9,839 nucleotides of DNA from an uncultured Chloroflexota bacterium (GCA_903915565.1 CAIWTG010000242.1:1-9839); one strand, 5' to 3'. Positions 1-7,270 are shown, numbered from the stretch's first letter. Numbers and translations: made by a program. The notes: generated by a model not told the origin, from the sequence alone.

Positions 1-1
1 G

Positions 2-265
2 CTCTTCATCATGGGCGTCAATAACGCCATCCGGATGCCGGTGACCGAGGTCTTTATCATGGGGCAAACTCCGTCCAAGAACCGCGCCACGATATATGGT
101 ATTTACTATTTTACGATGCAGTATACCGGAGCTATTTTTGCGCCAGTCTATGGCTGGCTGGTGCCGAATGTTTATTCTTATGAACAGGTATTTTTATTCT
201 CGGCGATAGCGGTAACGGCGGTGGCGGTAGGTACGTCCTTCTTCATTTGGGATGCCAAGAACTAG
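2..265 (+). CDS. MFS transporter, C-terminal fragment (cut by window edge)
   Basis: This is the C-terminal end of an integral membrane protein whose frame is open from the first bases of the window, so the ATG at 11 is almost certainly internal. Visible are about two membrane helices: one around YGIYYFTMQYTGAIFAPVYG and a last one around VFLFSAIAVTAVAVGTSFF. They are followed by a short charged tail (WDAKN). The stretch MGVNNAIRMPVTEVFIMGQTP, with small and polar residues followed by a basic loop (PSKNRAT), resembles the TM10-TM11 region of major facilitator transporters. Substrate cannot be told from this fragment. It converges on the sbcD-like gene: its TAG stop and the opposing stop share the CTAG at 262-265, and no terminator hairpin lies between them. 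Confidence 0.7.
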   Translation, partial: LFIMGVNNAIRMPVTEVFIMGQTPSKNRATIYGIYYFTMQYTGAIFAPVYGWLVPNVYSYEQVFLFSAIAVTAVAVGTSFFIWDAKN

Positions 266-1494
266 AACTCGCGGTCTTTAATCAGCTTTTCACCGTATTC
301 CAGCAGTGTCTTTTTGCGTTCTTCGGAAATTGACTGCGTGTCCAGATATTCTTTCAGGGCTTCAAAGGGCGTAATTTCTTCGGCGGGGCGGGCGCCCGGG
401 CGGGTGCGCGATTCGCGCTGGACATCACGGGCGATGGTGAAGTTCTGGGTATCTTTCAAAGCATCTTTGATGTCGTTATTTCTTAGCTGCCCTTCCAGCG
501 AAGAGGGGAGGCTGATGTTGAGGCGGACGATGGCGTCCTTAACACTTTCCTGCTGGCTCTTGATAGCGTCGAGGACGGTTGCCGTGGGGTCGGGTTCTTC
601 TCCTTTCAGGTCCACTTTAACGGTCAGGAAGCGGCGGGCATGAACGGGGTGGAATTTGTATGATATCTTTCTTTTACTGTTCTTACCGGCTGTAATGTCC
701 ACCACGTAAAATCCTTTGGCATCATCCTCTTCCCCAAAATCAACGCGCTCCAGGCTGCCGGCATAAACCACCGGTGGGTTTTCATTAAGCACCTGCTGCT
801 TGTGAATGTGCCCCAGGGCAACATAGTCGAAGGCGGGCAGGGCGACAGAGCTTAACAGGAGAATCGGCTCCTGCCCGATGGACATCATACTTTCCGAACC
901 AGCTTTAGCCGAACCGACGGAAACATGCGCGGTCAGGACGGCAGGCAGGGCGGGGTCGAGTTCATTTGCTTTGTTACTAATGGCGGCGGCAATAGCATCC
1001 TGCAGGCGTTGATTGAGTTGTTCCAGGCTAAGGTTTTTGGTATCCTCGCCTGCCAGCAGAGTGCTGCGCCTTAGCCACGGGATGGCAACGACCTGTACCA
1101 TGCCGTCGGCGGTAGAGATTTTGTAGGTTTCCGGTTTATTGGCAACGTAGACGTTTTTTACCGCCAGGGTATCGAAAATCTCGGTGGCGGTAGCGCGTCC
1201 GATGGCGTTAGGTAGGTCGTGGTTGCCGGTGAGGAGGATGACGGGTATGCCGGCGGTGGCGAGGCGGTTAATGCGCCGGGCAAATTCGCGCTGCTGGGTC
1301 TGGGTAGGCTCACGGGACTTGTAGGCGTCGCCGCAGAAGAGGACGAGGTCAACCTTGTTTTTTAGAGCGTAGTCAACCAGCTCGTCAAAGACCGCGAGGA
1401 AGTCATTAAGGCGGGTGGATAAGCCGGTGGCGGGGTCAATGCGTCCGTAATTTTCCACGCCCAGGTGCAAATCGGCAAAGTGGATGATTTTCAT
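262..1494 (-). CDS. sbcD: SbcD/Mre11-type DNA repair nuclease subunit
   Basis: The 410-residue protein is a calcineurin-like metallophosphoesterase of the SbcD/Mre11 family. In that family it pairs with the SbcC/Rad50 ATPase to open hairpins and process double-strand break ends. All metal-site motifs are visible: D8-L-H10-L-G, G55-D56, G90-N91-H92-D93, H190 and G228-H229-I-H231. Length is normal for the family. From about residue 330 the sequence is charged and probably helical, as expected for the capping and SbcC-binding part. The ATG at 1494 has a good ribosome site, TAGGA, 5 nt upstream, and that site includes the stop codon of the HAD gene 7 nt before it, so translation is probably coupled. 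It is the last gene of the minus-strand operon. No sbcC lies beside it in this window, so the partner must be encoded elsewhere or beyond the window. Confidence 0.93.
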   Translation of the reverse strand: MKIIHFADLHLGVENYGRIDPATGLSTRLNDFLAVFDELVDYALKNKVDLVLFCGDAYKSREPTQTQQREFARRINRLATAGIPVILLTGNHDLPNAIGRATATEIFDTLAVKNVYVANKPETYKISTADGMVQVVAIPWLRRSTLLAGEDTKNLSLEQLNQRLQDAIAAAISNKANELDPALPAVLTAHVSVGSAKAGSESMMSIGQEPILLLSSVALPAFDYVALGHIHKQQVLNENPPVVYAGSLERVDFGEEDDAKGFYVVDITAGKNSKRKISYKFHPVHARRFLTVKVDLKGEEPDPTATVLDAIKSQQESVKDAIVRLNISLPSSLEGQLRNNDIKDALKDTQNFTIARDVQRESRTRPGARPAEEITPFEALKEYLDTQSISEERKKTLLEYGEKLIKDREF

Positions 1495-1501
1495 GTTAGT
1501 C

Positions 1502-2212
1502 CTATTTTAACAGATTCAGGACTTCTTGCAATGAGGTAATCCGGGGGCATTCATAATCGTCAATTTTTGGAACTGACCTGACAGCCTCGGCGCTTTCCTC
1601 TGGCGCCGCGCAGATAAGGACGGGGTGCATACCCACTACCGCCGCGCCGGTGAGTTCGTTATCGTCACCGTCGCCGATGTACAGGCAGTCTTGCGGCGTA
1701 ACGCCCAGCTCTTCTATTGCCAGGAGGTAAATCTTGGGGTCGGGCTTTTGCAGTCCCGCCACGCTGGAAAAAACAGTGACGTCAAAGAACGGGGCAAACA
1801 GCGTGCGCGGCCAGATTACCGGCGGCTCCACAGAGCAGTTGCTGACCAGTCCAATCTTTAACCCGTCCGTCTTTAAGCGGGAAAGGGTTTCTATGGCGTA
1901 CGGCCGCGGCGCCAAAGCCAACGCCACAAAGTCGTACCTTATCCACCGGGCTAAATCCAGCTGTCTTTTAGTGACAGGCACTTTAAGCTCGCCGCAAATA
2001 TATTCCAGGTTGGCTATCAGGCTGGGGAAACCCCCGATAACGCGGCGTTTGGCGGTATCCATCCAGAGCTTGATAAACTCGTCTTTAGGGGCTTTGAGGA
2101 TAGAAACCATCTCCGAAAGGGCGCTGTAGTAGCCCTCGCGGGAATAACCATCCACCAGCGTCCCGAACAAATCGAAGATGACGGCTTGGTATTTTCTCGA
2201 TGGATTTATCAT
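1502..2212 (-). CDS. HAD-superfamily hydrolase (subfamily IA-like)
   Basis: This is a 236-residue haloacid-dehalogenase-superfamily hydrolase, probably a cytosolic phosphatase of a small metabolite. Motif I is D14-L-F-G-T18, with D14 the nucleophile. The usual second Asp of phosphatases is Phe16, as in many DLFGT-type members and in haloacid dehalogenases. Motif II is S124-N-C-S, motif III is K156 in KPDPKIY, and motif IV is G180-D181-GDDN-E186. Residues 20-100 form the helical cap. Motif IV is of the phosphatase GDGxxNE kind rather than the SSNxxD of L-2-haloacid dehalogenases, so a dehalogenase is unlikely. It is a clear paralogue of the HAD domain encoded just upstream: both share SNCSxE followed by IWP, CLYIxDG, and a C-terminus ending ITSLxEVLxLL. 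Its ATG overlaps the upstream stop as ATGA (2209-2212). There is no good Shine-Dalgarno, so coupled re-initiation is likely. Substrate unknown. Confidence 0.88.
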   Translation of the reverse strand: MINPSRKYQAVIFDLFGTLVDGYSREGYYSALSEMVSILKAPKDEFIKLWMDTAKRRVIGGFPSLIANLEYICGELKVPVTKRQLDLARWIRYDFVALALAPRPYAIETLSRLKTDGLKIGLVSNCSVEPPVIWPRTLFAPFFDVTVFSSVAGLQKPDPKIYLLAIEELGVTPQDCLYIGDGDDNELTGAAVVGMHPVLICAAPEESAEAVRSVPKIDDYECPRITSLQEVLNLLK

Positions 2213-3348
2213 AGAAGCTTAAGAACTTCTTTTAATGAGGTTATGGTGATGCCCTGCCATGTTTCACGGTCGTGTTCGTATTCGCTATCGTGCGGCACAT
2301 CTATTAAGACGGCTGTCATCCCGAGTTTTGAAGCCGTAGACAATTCCTGTCCCATACCATCCGCGATATAAAGACATTCTCCGGGTTTTACTGCCAGTTT
2401 GTTTAAGGCGATTTGGAACAAACGGGGGGCGGGTTTCATCATGCCCTCCTGGCTGGACATTACCGGCACATCCACTAAAGGCGCCAGCTTTGTGTTTGGC
2501 CAAATTAGGGCCGTTTCCATCGAGCAGTTGCTTAACAGGGCGGTTTTATAGCCGTTGGTTTTAAGATATGAAAGCACCTCGATGGCATCAGGTTTATAGG
2601 TCATTACTTCTTGCTGGCTTAAAATGAATCGGACGCTGGCGGCTTTGTCTATTTTGGAGTCAGACGGCTTTACGCCGAGCCGCTGGCAGATGTTGCCAAT
2701 GCCAGCTTGACGATTTTTTATAATCCCGGTCATCCGGACAGCGAAGTCTTTGCGCCATTCCACGGCAAAGTCGTCGGGAGAAACTCCCAGTATTTCAGCC
2801 ATTTTTGAGAGGTTTTCAAAGCTTTTTGACGCCGGGAAATTTTCAACCAGTGTCCCAAAAAGGTCAAAGATGACAGCTTTGTATTCTGTTTTCTTGCCGC
2901 CGGGTTTACGTTCCATCAAGTACTGGAACTCATTAGCGCCGGTGACTTGGAAGCCTAGGCGTTTATAAAGCTCTAAAGCGGGGTTTATCTTGAGGACGCC
3001 CAGCCTGGTGGCTTTCACGGCTTTATCGGCTTTTTTCAGTTCATTGCTTATAACATGACCGCCGATGCCTTTGTTCTGGTATTCCGGGAGGAGGTAAAAG
3101 TGTCTGAAGTGGACATGATTATCTATCTCCCAGACGAGTATTGAGCCGATTGGCTGTTGGTCGTAGGTGATAATTGACCAGGGCGGTTCTGCGCGCCAGT
3201 CTTCGTCAAACCTTTCACGCTGATGCTGTTCGTCCCAGCCCCAAATTTTCTTAACGTAGGGTCCCATGGCGGCTTTTTTCAGTTGGAAGAGAAATTCATG
3301 ATGTGCGTCGGCGGCGGGAATAAACTTTAACAGCGAGAAGTCTATCAT
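2209..3348 (-). CDS. GNAT acetyltransferase-HAD hydrolase fusion
   Basis: The 379-residue protein has two domains in one uninterrupted frame. Residues 1 to about 147 are a GNAT N-acetyltransferase, with the acetyl-CoA pyrophosphate loop Q91-N-K-G94-I-G96-G and the C-terminal motif NPALELYKRLGF (122-133). After a short linker (PGGKKTE), residues about 156-379 form a HAD hydrolase. Its motif I is D162-L-F-G-T166, motif II is S273-N-C-S, motif III is K305 and motif IV is D330-GMGQ-E335. The HAD half is about the length of the neighbouring stand-alone HAD and shares its distinctive motifs. The ATG at 3348 directly follows the glyS stop (TAGATG, no gap), with AGGG 4 nt before it. The pairing suggests a metabolite that is acetylated and dephosphorylated, or a repair or detoxification role, but this is inference. 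A fusion made by assembly error is unlikely because the frame and codon use are continuous. Confidence 0.88.
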   Translation of the reverse strand: MIDFSLLKFIPAADAHHEFLFQLKKAAMGPYVKKIWGWDEQHQRERFDEDWRAEPPWSIITYDQQPIGSILVWEIDNHVHFRHFYLLPEYQNKGIGGHVISNELKKADKAVKATRLGVLKINPALELYKRLGFQVTGANEFQYLMERKPGGKKTEYKAVIFDLFGTLVENFPASKSFENLSKMAEILGVSPDDFAVEWRKDFAVRMTGIIKNRQAGIGNICQRLGVKPSDSKIDKAASVRFILSQQEVMTYKPDAIEVLSYLKTNGYKTALLSNCSMETALIWPNTKLAPLVDVPVMSSQEGMMKPAPRLFQIALNKLAVKPGECLYIADGMGQELSTASKLGMTAVLIDVPHDSEYEHDRETWQGITITSLKEVLKLL

Positions 3349-4713
3349 CTAGCCCTGTTTTTTCTCTACTACTTTACCGCCCTCTGGCAGTACCATGATA
3401 TCTTCGCCGGCGAGCTTGGCGAGCAGGGTGTTCTTTAAAGCGGCGACGGGCACGCGTATCTGGTTCATGCTGTCGCGCTCTCTAATCGTCGCCATGTTGT
3501 CTTCCAGCGATTCAAAGTCTACGGTAACGCAGTAAGGCGTACCCAACTCGTCCTGGCGACGGTAGCGCCGCCCGATGCTCTGCGTATCGTCATATTGGGT
3601 GGTGAAGCAGGGTCGCAGCGCGTCGAAAACGTCCCTAGCGTATTTAGCCAGGTTTTCCTTCTTGCTCAACGGCAATACTGCCACCTTAATAGGGGCAATA
3701 TCCGGGTGGAAGTGGAAGACAACGCGTGTCTCATCTTTGTCCGGTTCTTCGTCAAAGGCATCGCAGAGGAAGGTGAGTATTGCCCGACCGGCTCCCAGAG
3801 AAGGCTCGACGACGTAAGGAACGTAATGCTCCTTGGTCTCGTCGTCAAAATATTCCATGGATTTGCCGCTGGCGTTAGCGTGCTGGGTCAGGTCATAAGC
3901 TCCGCGGCTGGCAATACCTTCCAGCTCGCCCCAGCCCCAGGGGAAATCATATTCTATGTCGGCGCCAGCGATGGCATAATGGGCCAAGTCCTCTTTCTTC
4001 TTGCGGTGCAGTTTCAGGTGGTCTTTTTTAACTCCCAATTTTAAGTACCAATTAAAGCGCTCATTAACCCAATATTCAAACCACTGGTCTTGAGTCCCCG
4101 GTTTAACAAAATACTCGAACTCCATGAGCTCAAACTCGCGGCTGCGGAAAATAAAGTTGCCGGTGGTGATTTCATTACGGAAAGCCGGGCCCTGCTGGGC
4201 GATACCGAAGGGCAGGCGTTTGCGGGTGGTGTTGACGACATTCTGGAAGTTGACAAACATCCCCTGCGCCGTCTCCGGCCGCAGGTAAACAACGGCGGCA
4301 TCTTCTTCAATCGGTCCGGCATGGGTCTTGAACATGGTATTGAACATCCGCTCTTCGGTGAGTTCACCGCCGCAGGATGGGCATTTATTTTCTTTAAGGT
4401 CGTCGGCTTTCCACCTCAAGTGGCAGTTTTTACACTCCACTAAAGGGTCCCGGAAATTGACAATGTGGCCGCTGGCTTCCCAGACTTTGGGATTCATCAG
4501 GATACTCGTGTCTATGCCAACCACGTCGTCGCGCTGCTGGACGATAGTGCGCCACCAGGCTTCCATGACATTACGCTTGAGCTCGATACCTAAAGGTCCA
4601 TAATCCCAGCAGCCGGAAAGCCCCCCGTAAATATCGCTGCTGGGGAAGATAAAACCCCGCCGCTGGCAGAGCGAAACGAGCTTATCCATGGTCAACTTAC
4701 TATTTTCTGGCAT
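3349..4713 (-). CDS. glyQS: glycyl-tRNA synthetase, single-chain (alpha2) type
   Basis: This class II aminoacyl-tRNA synthetase charges tRNA-Gly in the cytosol. At 454 residues it is the homodimeric type found in Gram-positives, archaea and eukaryotes, not the alpha2-beta2 enzyme of most Gram-negatives. Visible signatures are the N-terminal RRGFIFPSSDIYGGLSGCWD stretch, a zinc-ribbon insertion (C94, C97, C111, C114), RPETAQG (145-151), class II motif 2 with F178-R179-N-E and R190-SREFELMEFE, and motif 3 EPSLGAGR with R310. The C-terminal anticodon-binding domain begins near residue 335 (PIKVAVLPL). The ATG at 4713 has AGGAG 7 nt upstream, which abuts the stop codon of the preceding membrane-protein gene (4-nt gap). 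No T-box leader precedes it, so control probably comes from the operon promoter. Confidence 0.97.
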   Translation of the reverse strand: MPENSKLTMDKLVSLCQRRGFIFPSSDIYGGLSGCWDYGPLGIELKRNVMEAWWRTIVQQRDDVVGIDTSILMNPKVWEASGHIVNFRDPLVECKNCHLRWKADDLKENKCPSCGGELTEERMFNTMFKTHAGPIEEDAAVVYLRPETAQGMFVNFQNVVNTTRKRLPFGIAQQGPAFRNEITTGNFIFRSREFELMEFEYFVKPGTQDQWFEYWVNERFNWYLKLGVKKDHLKLHRKKKEDLAHYAIAGADIEYDFPWGWGELEGIASRGAYDLTQHANASGKSMEYFDDETKEHYVPYVVEPSLGAGRAILTFLCDAFDEEPDKDETRVVFHFHPDIAPIKVAVLPLSKKENLAKYARDVFDALRPCFTTQYDDTQSIGRRYRRQDELGTPYCVTVDFESLEDNMATIRERDSMNQIRVPVAALKNTLLAKLAGEDIMVLPEGGKVVEKKQG

Positions 4714-4717
4714 TTAG

Positions 4718-5248
4718 TCACTCCTGGCTGTTTTTAACCGGTTGTTTTTGCCGTCGGCGCGCCCGACCAATCGCCCGCACAAAAAGCAACGCGAGTATAC
4801 CCGCGCCGATAACCAAAACGACAACAATAAGTATCCACAAGGAAATCGGTGTTATTTGATACGCATTGTAGAGGAAAAAACTGACCATTGCAAAGATAAT
4901 GACCAGCTGGGGCAGCGCCCACATATTGCCCATAATCGGCAGGATGTCCTGCAACGGGGAAGTGCCGGCCGGGAAAGAACGCGAGAGCGACATCACCAAA
5001 CGGACGAAAGCTATCGCGATAAGAGCAAAAATCAATTGAGGGATTATCATCCAGGCGATAAAGCCGCCGCGGGAGAGAAATTTGTCCGGCGCATCGCCGA
5101 TAAAGTGATAGGCTACATCCGACGATAAAAAAGGATAGAAGCAGGCGGCAAGGATAACCGTCAGGAGGGAGAGCGCCGCCGGCAGGGCGATATAAGCCCA
5201 ACGGAAACGCATTGATTTTTCTGAAGCTGCGGAATTAATAACGACCAC
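4718..5248 (-). CDS. four-helix membrane protein, DUF1648-like
   Basis: The protein (up to 176 residues) has four predicted membrane helices, at about 18-38, 62-84, 107-127 and 131-153, then a basic cytosolic tail (RARRRQ...). After helix 1, the loop FLSSDVAYHFIGDAPDKFLSRGG, followed by a hydrophobic helix, resembles the P-x-H-F-x-x-x-G-x-P-D-x-x-x-S-K segment of DUF1648 proteins such as the SdpI N-terminus; this is a tentative match. The start is uncertain. GTG at 5248 has AAGG only 3 nt upstream. ATG at 5212 would remove 12 residues (a hydrophilic leader) and has no clear ribosome site. It lies 4 nt before glyQS and 58 nt after the zinc-ribbon gene. No function can be assigned with confidence. 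Confidence 0.75.
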   Translation of the reverse strand: MVVINSAASEKSMRFRWAYIALPAALSLLTVILAACFYPFLSSDVAYHFIGDAPDKFLSRGGFIAWMIIPQLIFALIAIAFVRLVMSLSRSFPAGTSPLQDILPIMGNMWALPQLVIIFAMVSFFLYNAYQITPISLWILIVVVLVIGAGILALLFVRAIGRARRRQKQPVKNSQE

Positions 5249-5272
5249 CTGCCTTGCAAATAATTACACTAA

Positions 5273-5302
5273 AGATTAACAGCTTTCAGGCAGGGGTGTC
5301 AA
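5273..5302 (-). promoter_or_regulatory. possible internal promoter before membrane protein-glyQS
   Basis: Read on the minus strand, TTGACA (5302-5297) is followed after 18 nt by TAATCT (5278-5273), preceded by TG one base upstream as in an extended -10. It would start transcription about 20 nt before the GTG at 5248. The -10 match is weak, so this is a candidate only. It would let glyQS be expressed apart from the FmdB-type gene. Confidence 0.35.
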
Positions 5303-5306
5303 AGGG

Positions 5307-5546
5307 TTACGAGGCGCAGGAAGAGCAGTTGCCGGAGCTGCAGCCGGAACATGAACTGCCGCCGGTTCCGGAAACCCTGGTGGGAACGCCGCTAACGCTG
5401 GTGGTGAAGGCGGCAAAGGAGGATATCTTGCGGGGTGAAGGCTTATGGCATTTAGGGCATTCGGCGTCCTGTCCGCTCTGGCTTAAAGGGCGCATCTGCT
5501 CGAATTTGGTATTGCATTTAGGGCAAACATATTCATAGATAGGCAT
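5307..5546 (-). CDS. FmdB-family zinc-ribbon protein
   Basis: The small protein (79 residues) begins MPIYEYVCPKC, the hallmark of the FmdB / putative regulatory protein family. A zinc ribbon is formed by C8, C11, C30 and C33. FmdB was first linked to formamidase and amidase gene regulation, but most members have no proven role. The C-terminal 20 residues are rich in Gly and Ser and carry four more cysteines, C66, C69, C74 and C77, in a C-x2-C-x4-C-x2-C pattern that could hold a second metal. The ATG at 5546 has TAGGAG 7 nt upstream. It is the first gene of the six-gene minus-strand operon, with its own promoter just upstream. Confidence 0.85.
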   Translation of the reverse strand: MPIYEYVCPKCNTKFEQMRPLSQSGQDAECPKCHKPSPRKISSFAAFTTSVSGVPTRVSGTGGSSCSGCSSGNCSSCAS

Positions 5547-5564
5547 AACTAAACTCCTAGTATT

Positions 5565-5593
5565 AGTGTAACGTGTTTCGTTGTTAGGGTCAA
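5565..5593 (-). promoter_or_regulatory. sigma70-type promoter of the six-gene minus operon
   Basis: On the minus strand TTGACC (5593-5588) and TACACT (5570-5565) are separated by exactly 17 nt. The predicted start is near 5558, giving a leader of about 11 nt that holds the TAGGAG ribosome site of the gene starting at 5546. The -35 region overlaps that of the divergent promoter for the gene at 5635. Confidence 0.6.
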
Positions 5594-5611
5594 GTTATTT
5601 GGGTATATAAT
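5581..5611 (+). promoter_or_regulatory. promoter of the YjbQ-family gene
   Basis: A perfect TATAAT sits at 5606-5611. The best -35 match, TTGTTA at 5581-5586, is 19 nt away, longer than ideal. A start near 5618 gives a leader of about 16 nt containing the ribosome site GAGAGG (5623-5628), 6 nt before the ATG at 5635. The -35 overlaps the divergent promoter, so the two may compete or share control. Confidence 0.55.
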
Positions 5612-5634
5612 GTAATAGGGAAGAGAGGTAAAAC

Positions 5635-6039
5635 ATGATAAATAAACTTGACATAAAGACACACTCGAAAACAGAATTCCAAGAGATTACCTCTAAAGTA
5701 AGGGAGATGGTAAGGGATAGCGGGATTAAAAGCGGCATTTGTGTAGTTTACGTGCCGCACACGACGGCGGGGGTGATGATTAACGAACATGCCGACCCCG
5801 ACATTGTGAGTGATATTTTACACCAACTGGAAGAAATAGCGCCGCGGCAGGGGAAGTACAAACACACGGAGGGGAATGCGGCGGCGCACATTAAGTCGGC
5901 GTTAATTGGAACCTCGGTAACGTTACCCGTTAACTACGGCGAGTTAGCGCTGGGGACATGGCAGGGGATATTTTTCGGCGAGTTTGACGGTCCCAGAAAC
6001 CGTGAGATAATGGTAACAATTATAACTAATAGCTTGTAG
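5635..6039 (+). CDS. YjbQ/UPF0047 family protein
   Basis: The 134-residue protein belongs to the YjbQ (UPF0047) family, which is of normal length at 130-140 residues and is often annotated as secondary thiamine-phosphate synthase. E. coli YjbQ has weak thiamine phosphate synthase activity, and the true physiological role is unsettled. Conserved features are P41-H42-T-T-A-G46-V-M-I-N50-E51, the H77-T-E-G-N81-A-A-A-H85-I-K-S segment, and L-G-T-W-Q-G-I-F-F-x-E-F-D-G-P-R near the C-terminus; H42 and H85 are probable metal or active-site residues. No thiamine genes lie nearby, so context does not support thiamine synthesis. The ribosome site GAGAGG is 6 nt before the ATG. Its 3' end overlaps the convergent MFS gene by 14 bases (6026-6039). 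Confidence 0.92.
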   Translation: MINKLDIKTHSKTEFQEITSKVREMVRDSGIKSGICVVYVPHTTAGVMINEHADPDIVSDILHQLEEIAPRQGKYKHTEGNAAAHIKSALIGTSVTLPVNYGELALGTWQGIFFGEFDGPRNREIMVTIITNSL

Positions 6040-7240
6040 CCGGGGCTTTTTTCGTTTTAATCAGGAACACCAGCGCAGCACTGGCTGCCGCCAGACATGA
6101 CCAGAAGATAAAGGGCCAGGCATCGCCATATTGCGACAGGCTGTTACCCAGCGGCGGCGCTATAAAAGCTCCAATCATGGAGACGCTGTTAGCCAGGCCA
6201 ATCGCTGTCCCGCCGTAAGCCGCACCGACGCCTGGAGCTTCAAATATCATCACATTGAAAAGGGCGTTGGCGCCAGAACGTAAAAAGCTGCTGATGGCGA
6301 TTAATATCCATATCCAGGTGTTACTAACGAAAGGCAGCAGCGCCAGGCAGACAACCACGGAGGTGATGCTGATTATAACGACTATCTTACGCGACTTAAG
6401 CTTATCGGAAAGCAGCACCATTGGAATGGAACCAAGGCACATCATAAGGCTCAATAATGTAATCGTGCTGTCAGCGCTGGTAGCGTCCCATCCAGCGTTG
6501 CGCAGGTAAAGCGGAAGGTAGCCCACATAGCCCATGGTGCATCCCCAAAGCATCATCGTTACCAGCCCGATTATCCAAACTTCTTTAATGCGGATTACAT
6601 GGGCAATGGCCTGGCGGAAGGGTACAGCGGTGGTGAGATGTTCCGGGTTTTCCGTTTTATCCGGCTCGCGGCCAGTGAAAAGCCATAGAAATCCCAACAC
6701 CAGAGCCGGCGCACCGTAAAGGAACAAAACATTACGCCAACCACCGATAGCAGGCGCAATAAGGGTAGCGCTGAATTGAGTGGCGAACATTGAACCGAAT
6801 GACCAGGCAACGTTGAGTAAGGCGTTGGTGAATGCCAGACGTTTACCGGAAAACCATTCGGCGGTAACCTTGGGGACAACGTTAGGAGTAGCGGCAGCCA
6901 TCATACCGAAGAGGAACATCGTCATTGCCAGCGTGATAAAGTTAGTCGAGAATCCACGCACAGCGCAGAAAACACCAGCTAAAATACACAGCACGGTCAA
7001 TGAGCGCTTTACACCAAACCGGTCGGCCAGCAAGCCGCTGGGTAAACCCACAAAAACTCCGGCGAGAGGGTCCATACCCCATACCGCCCCGATAGCTACG
7101 ACACCCAAGCCGAGGTCGTCACCAATCTGTTTAAAGAGCACCGGCATGCATAGCCTTTCGAGACCGGCGATGACGGCATAAGTCATCATGGTGAGGAAAA
7201 GGATGTACCACTTATAATTCGGGTTATGCTTTTGTATCAT
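6026..7240 (-). CDS. MFS transporter, divergent from SDR / 5-alpha-reductase operon
   Basis: The protein (404 residues) has the full two-times-six-helix architecture of the major facilitator superfamily and acts in the inner membrane. The loop 2-3 signature is G69-LLA-D73-R74-F-G-x-K78-R79, and a weaker copy, LSDKLKSRK, lies in the second half after helix 8. The stretch EWFSGKRLAFTNALLNVAWSFG after helix 4 recalls anion and organic-acid porters of the MFS (NarK, OPA or CynX-like), but substrate cannot be read from sequence. It is transcribed away from the reductase pair at 7373-9143 from a shared 132-bp region, suggesting it moves the substrate or product of those enzymes. There is no Shine-Dalgarno before the ATG at 7240. 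A TATACT box ends 8 nt upstream, consistent with a leaderless mRNA. Confidence 0.92.
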   Translation of the reverse strand: MIQKHNPNYKWYILFLTMMTYAVIAGLERLCMPVLFKQIGDDLGLGVVAIGAVWGMDPLAGVFVGLPSGLLADRFGVKRSLTVLCILAGVFCAVRGFSTNFITLAMTMFLFGMMAAATPNVVPKVTAEWFSGKRLAFTNALLNVAWSFGSMFATQFSATLIAPAIGGWRNVLFLYGAPALVLGFLWLFTGREPDKTENPEHLTTAVPFRQAIAHVIRIKEVWIIGLVTMMLWGCTMGYVGYLPLYLRNAGWDATSADSTITLLSLMMCLGSIPMVLLSDKLKSRKIVVIISITSVVVCLALLPFVSNTWIWILIAISSFLRSGANALFNVMIFEAPGVGAAYGGTAIGLANSVSMIGAFIAPPLGNSLSQYGDAWPFIFWSCLAAASAALVFLIKTKKAPATSY

Positions 7241-7248
7241 AGAGTTTC

Positions 7249-7254
7249 AGTATA
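7249..7254 (-). promoter_or_regulatory. candidate -10 box of MFS gene (leaderless)
   Basis: TATACT on the minus strand places transcription start at about 7240-7242, at or within 2 nt of the ATG. There is no recognisable -35; the -35 position (about 7272-7277) falls inside the palindrome CGATATATCG. An alternative promoter further up (TTGTCA at 7320-7315, 18 nt, TACGAT) would give a leader that still lacks a ribosome site. Confidence 0.45.
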
Positions 7255-7270
7255 AGCAACCGGGAAAAAG

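Noticed and set aside
1502..3348. HAD genes as true dehalogenases
   Set aside because: Motif IV is the phosphatase-like DGxxxE form, not the SSNxxD of L-2-haloacid dehalogenases, despite the DLFGT motif I.
3595..4044. 149-codon plus-strand open frame
   Set aside because: It lies wholly within glyQS on the opposite strand and has no ribosome site or recognisable domain; glyQS is certain there.
4734..5201. 155-codon minus-strand frame overlapping the membrane protein gene
   Set aside because: Its composition is mixed, with no clear helices. The alternative frame gives four clean membrane helices and a stop placed 4 nt before glyQS.
4714..5306. T-box riboswitch controlling glycyl-tRNA synthetase
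   Set aside because: Only 4 nt separate glyQS from the upstream gene, and the 58-nt gap above that is too short and lacks T-box sequence.
5635..6039. Thiamine biosynthesis locus
   Set aside because: The YjbQ family label suggests it, but no other thiamine gene or TPP riboswitch is seen nearby.
6780..7181. 133-codon plus-strand open frame
   Set aside because: It is antisense to the well-formed MFS transporter gene, with no family features.
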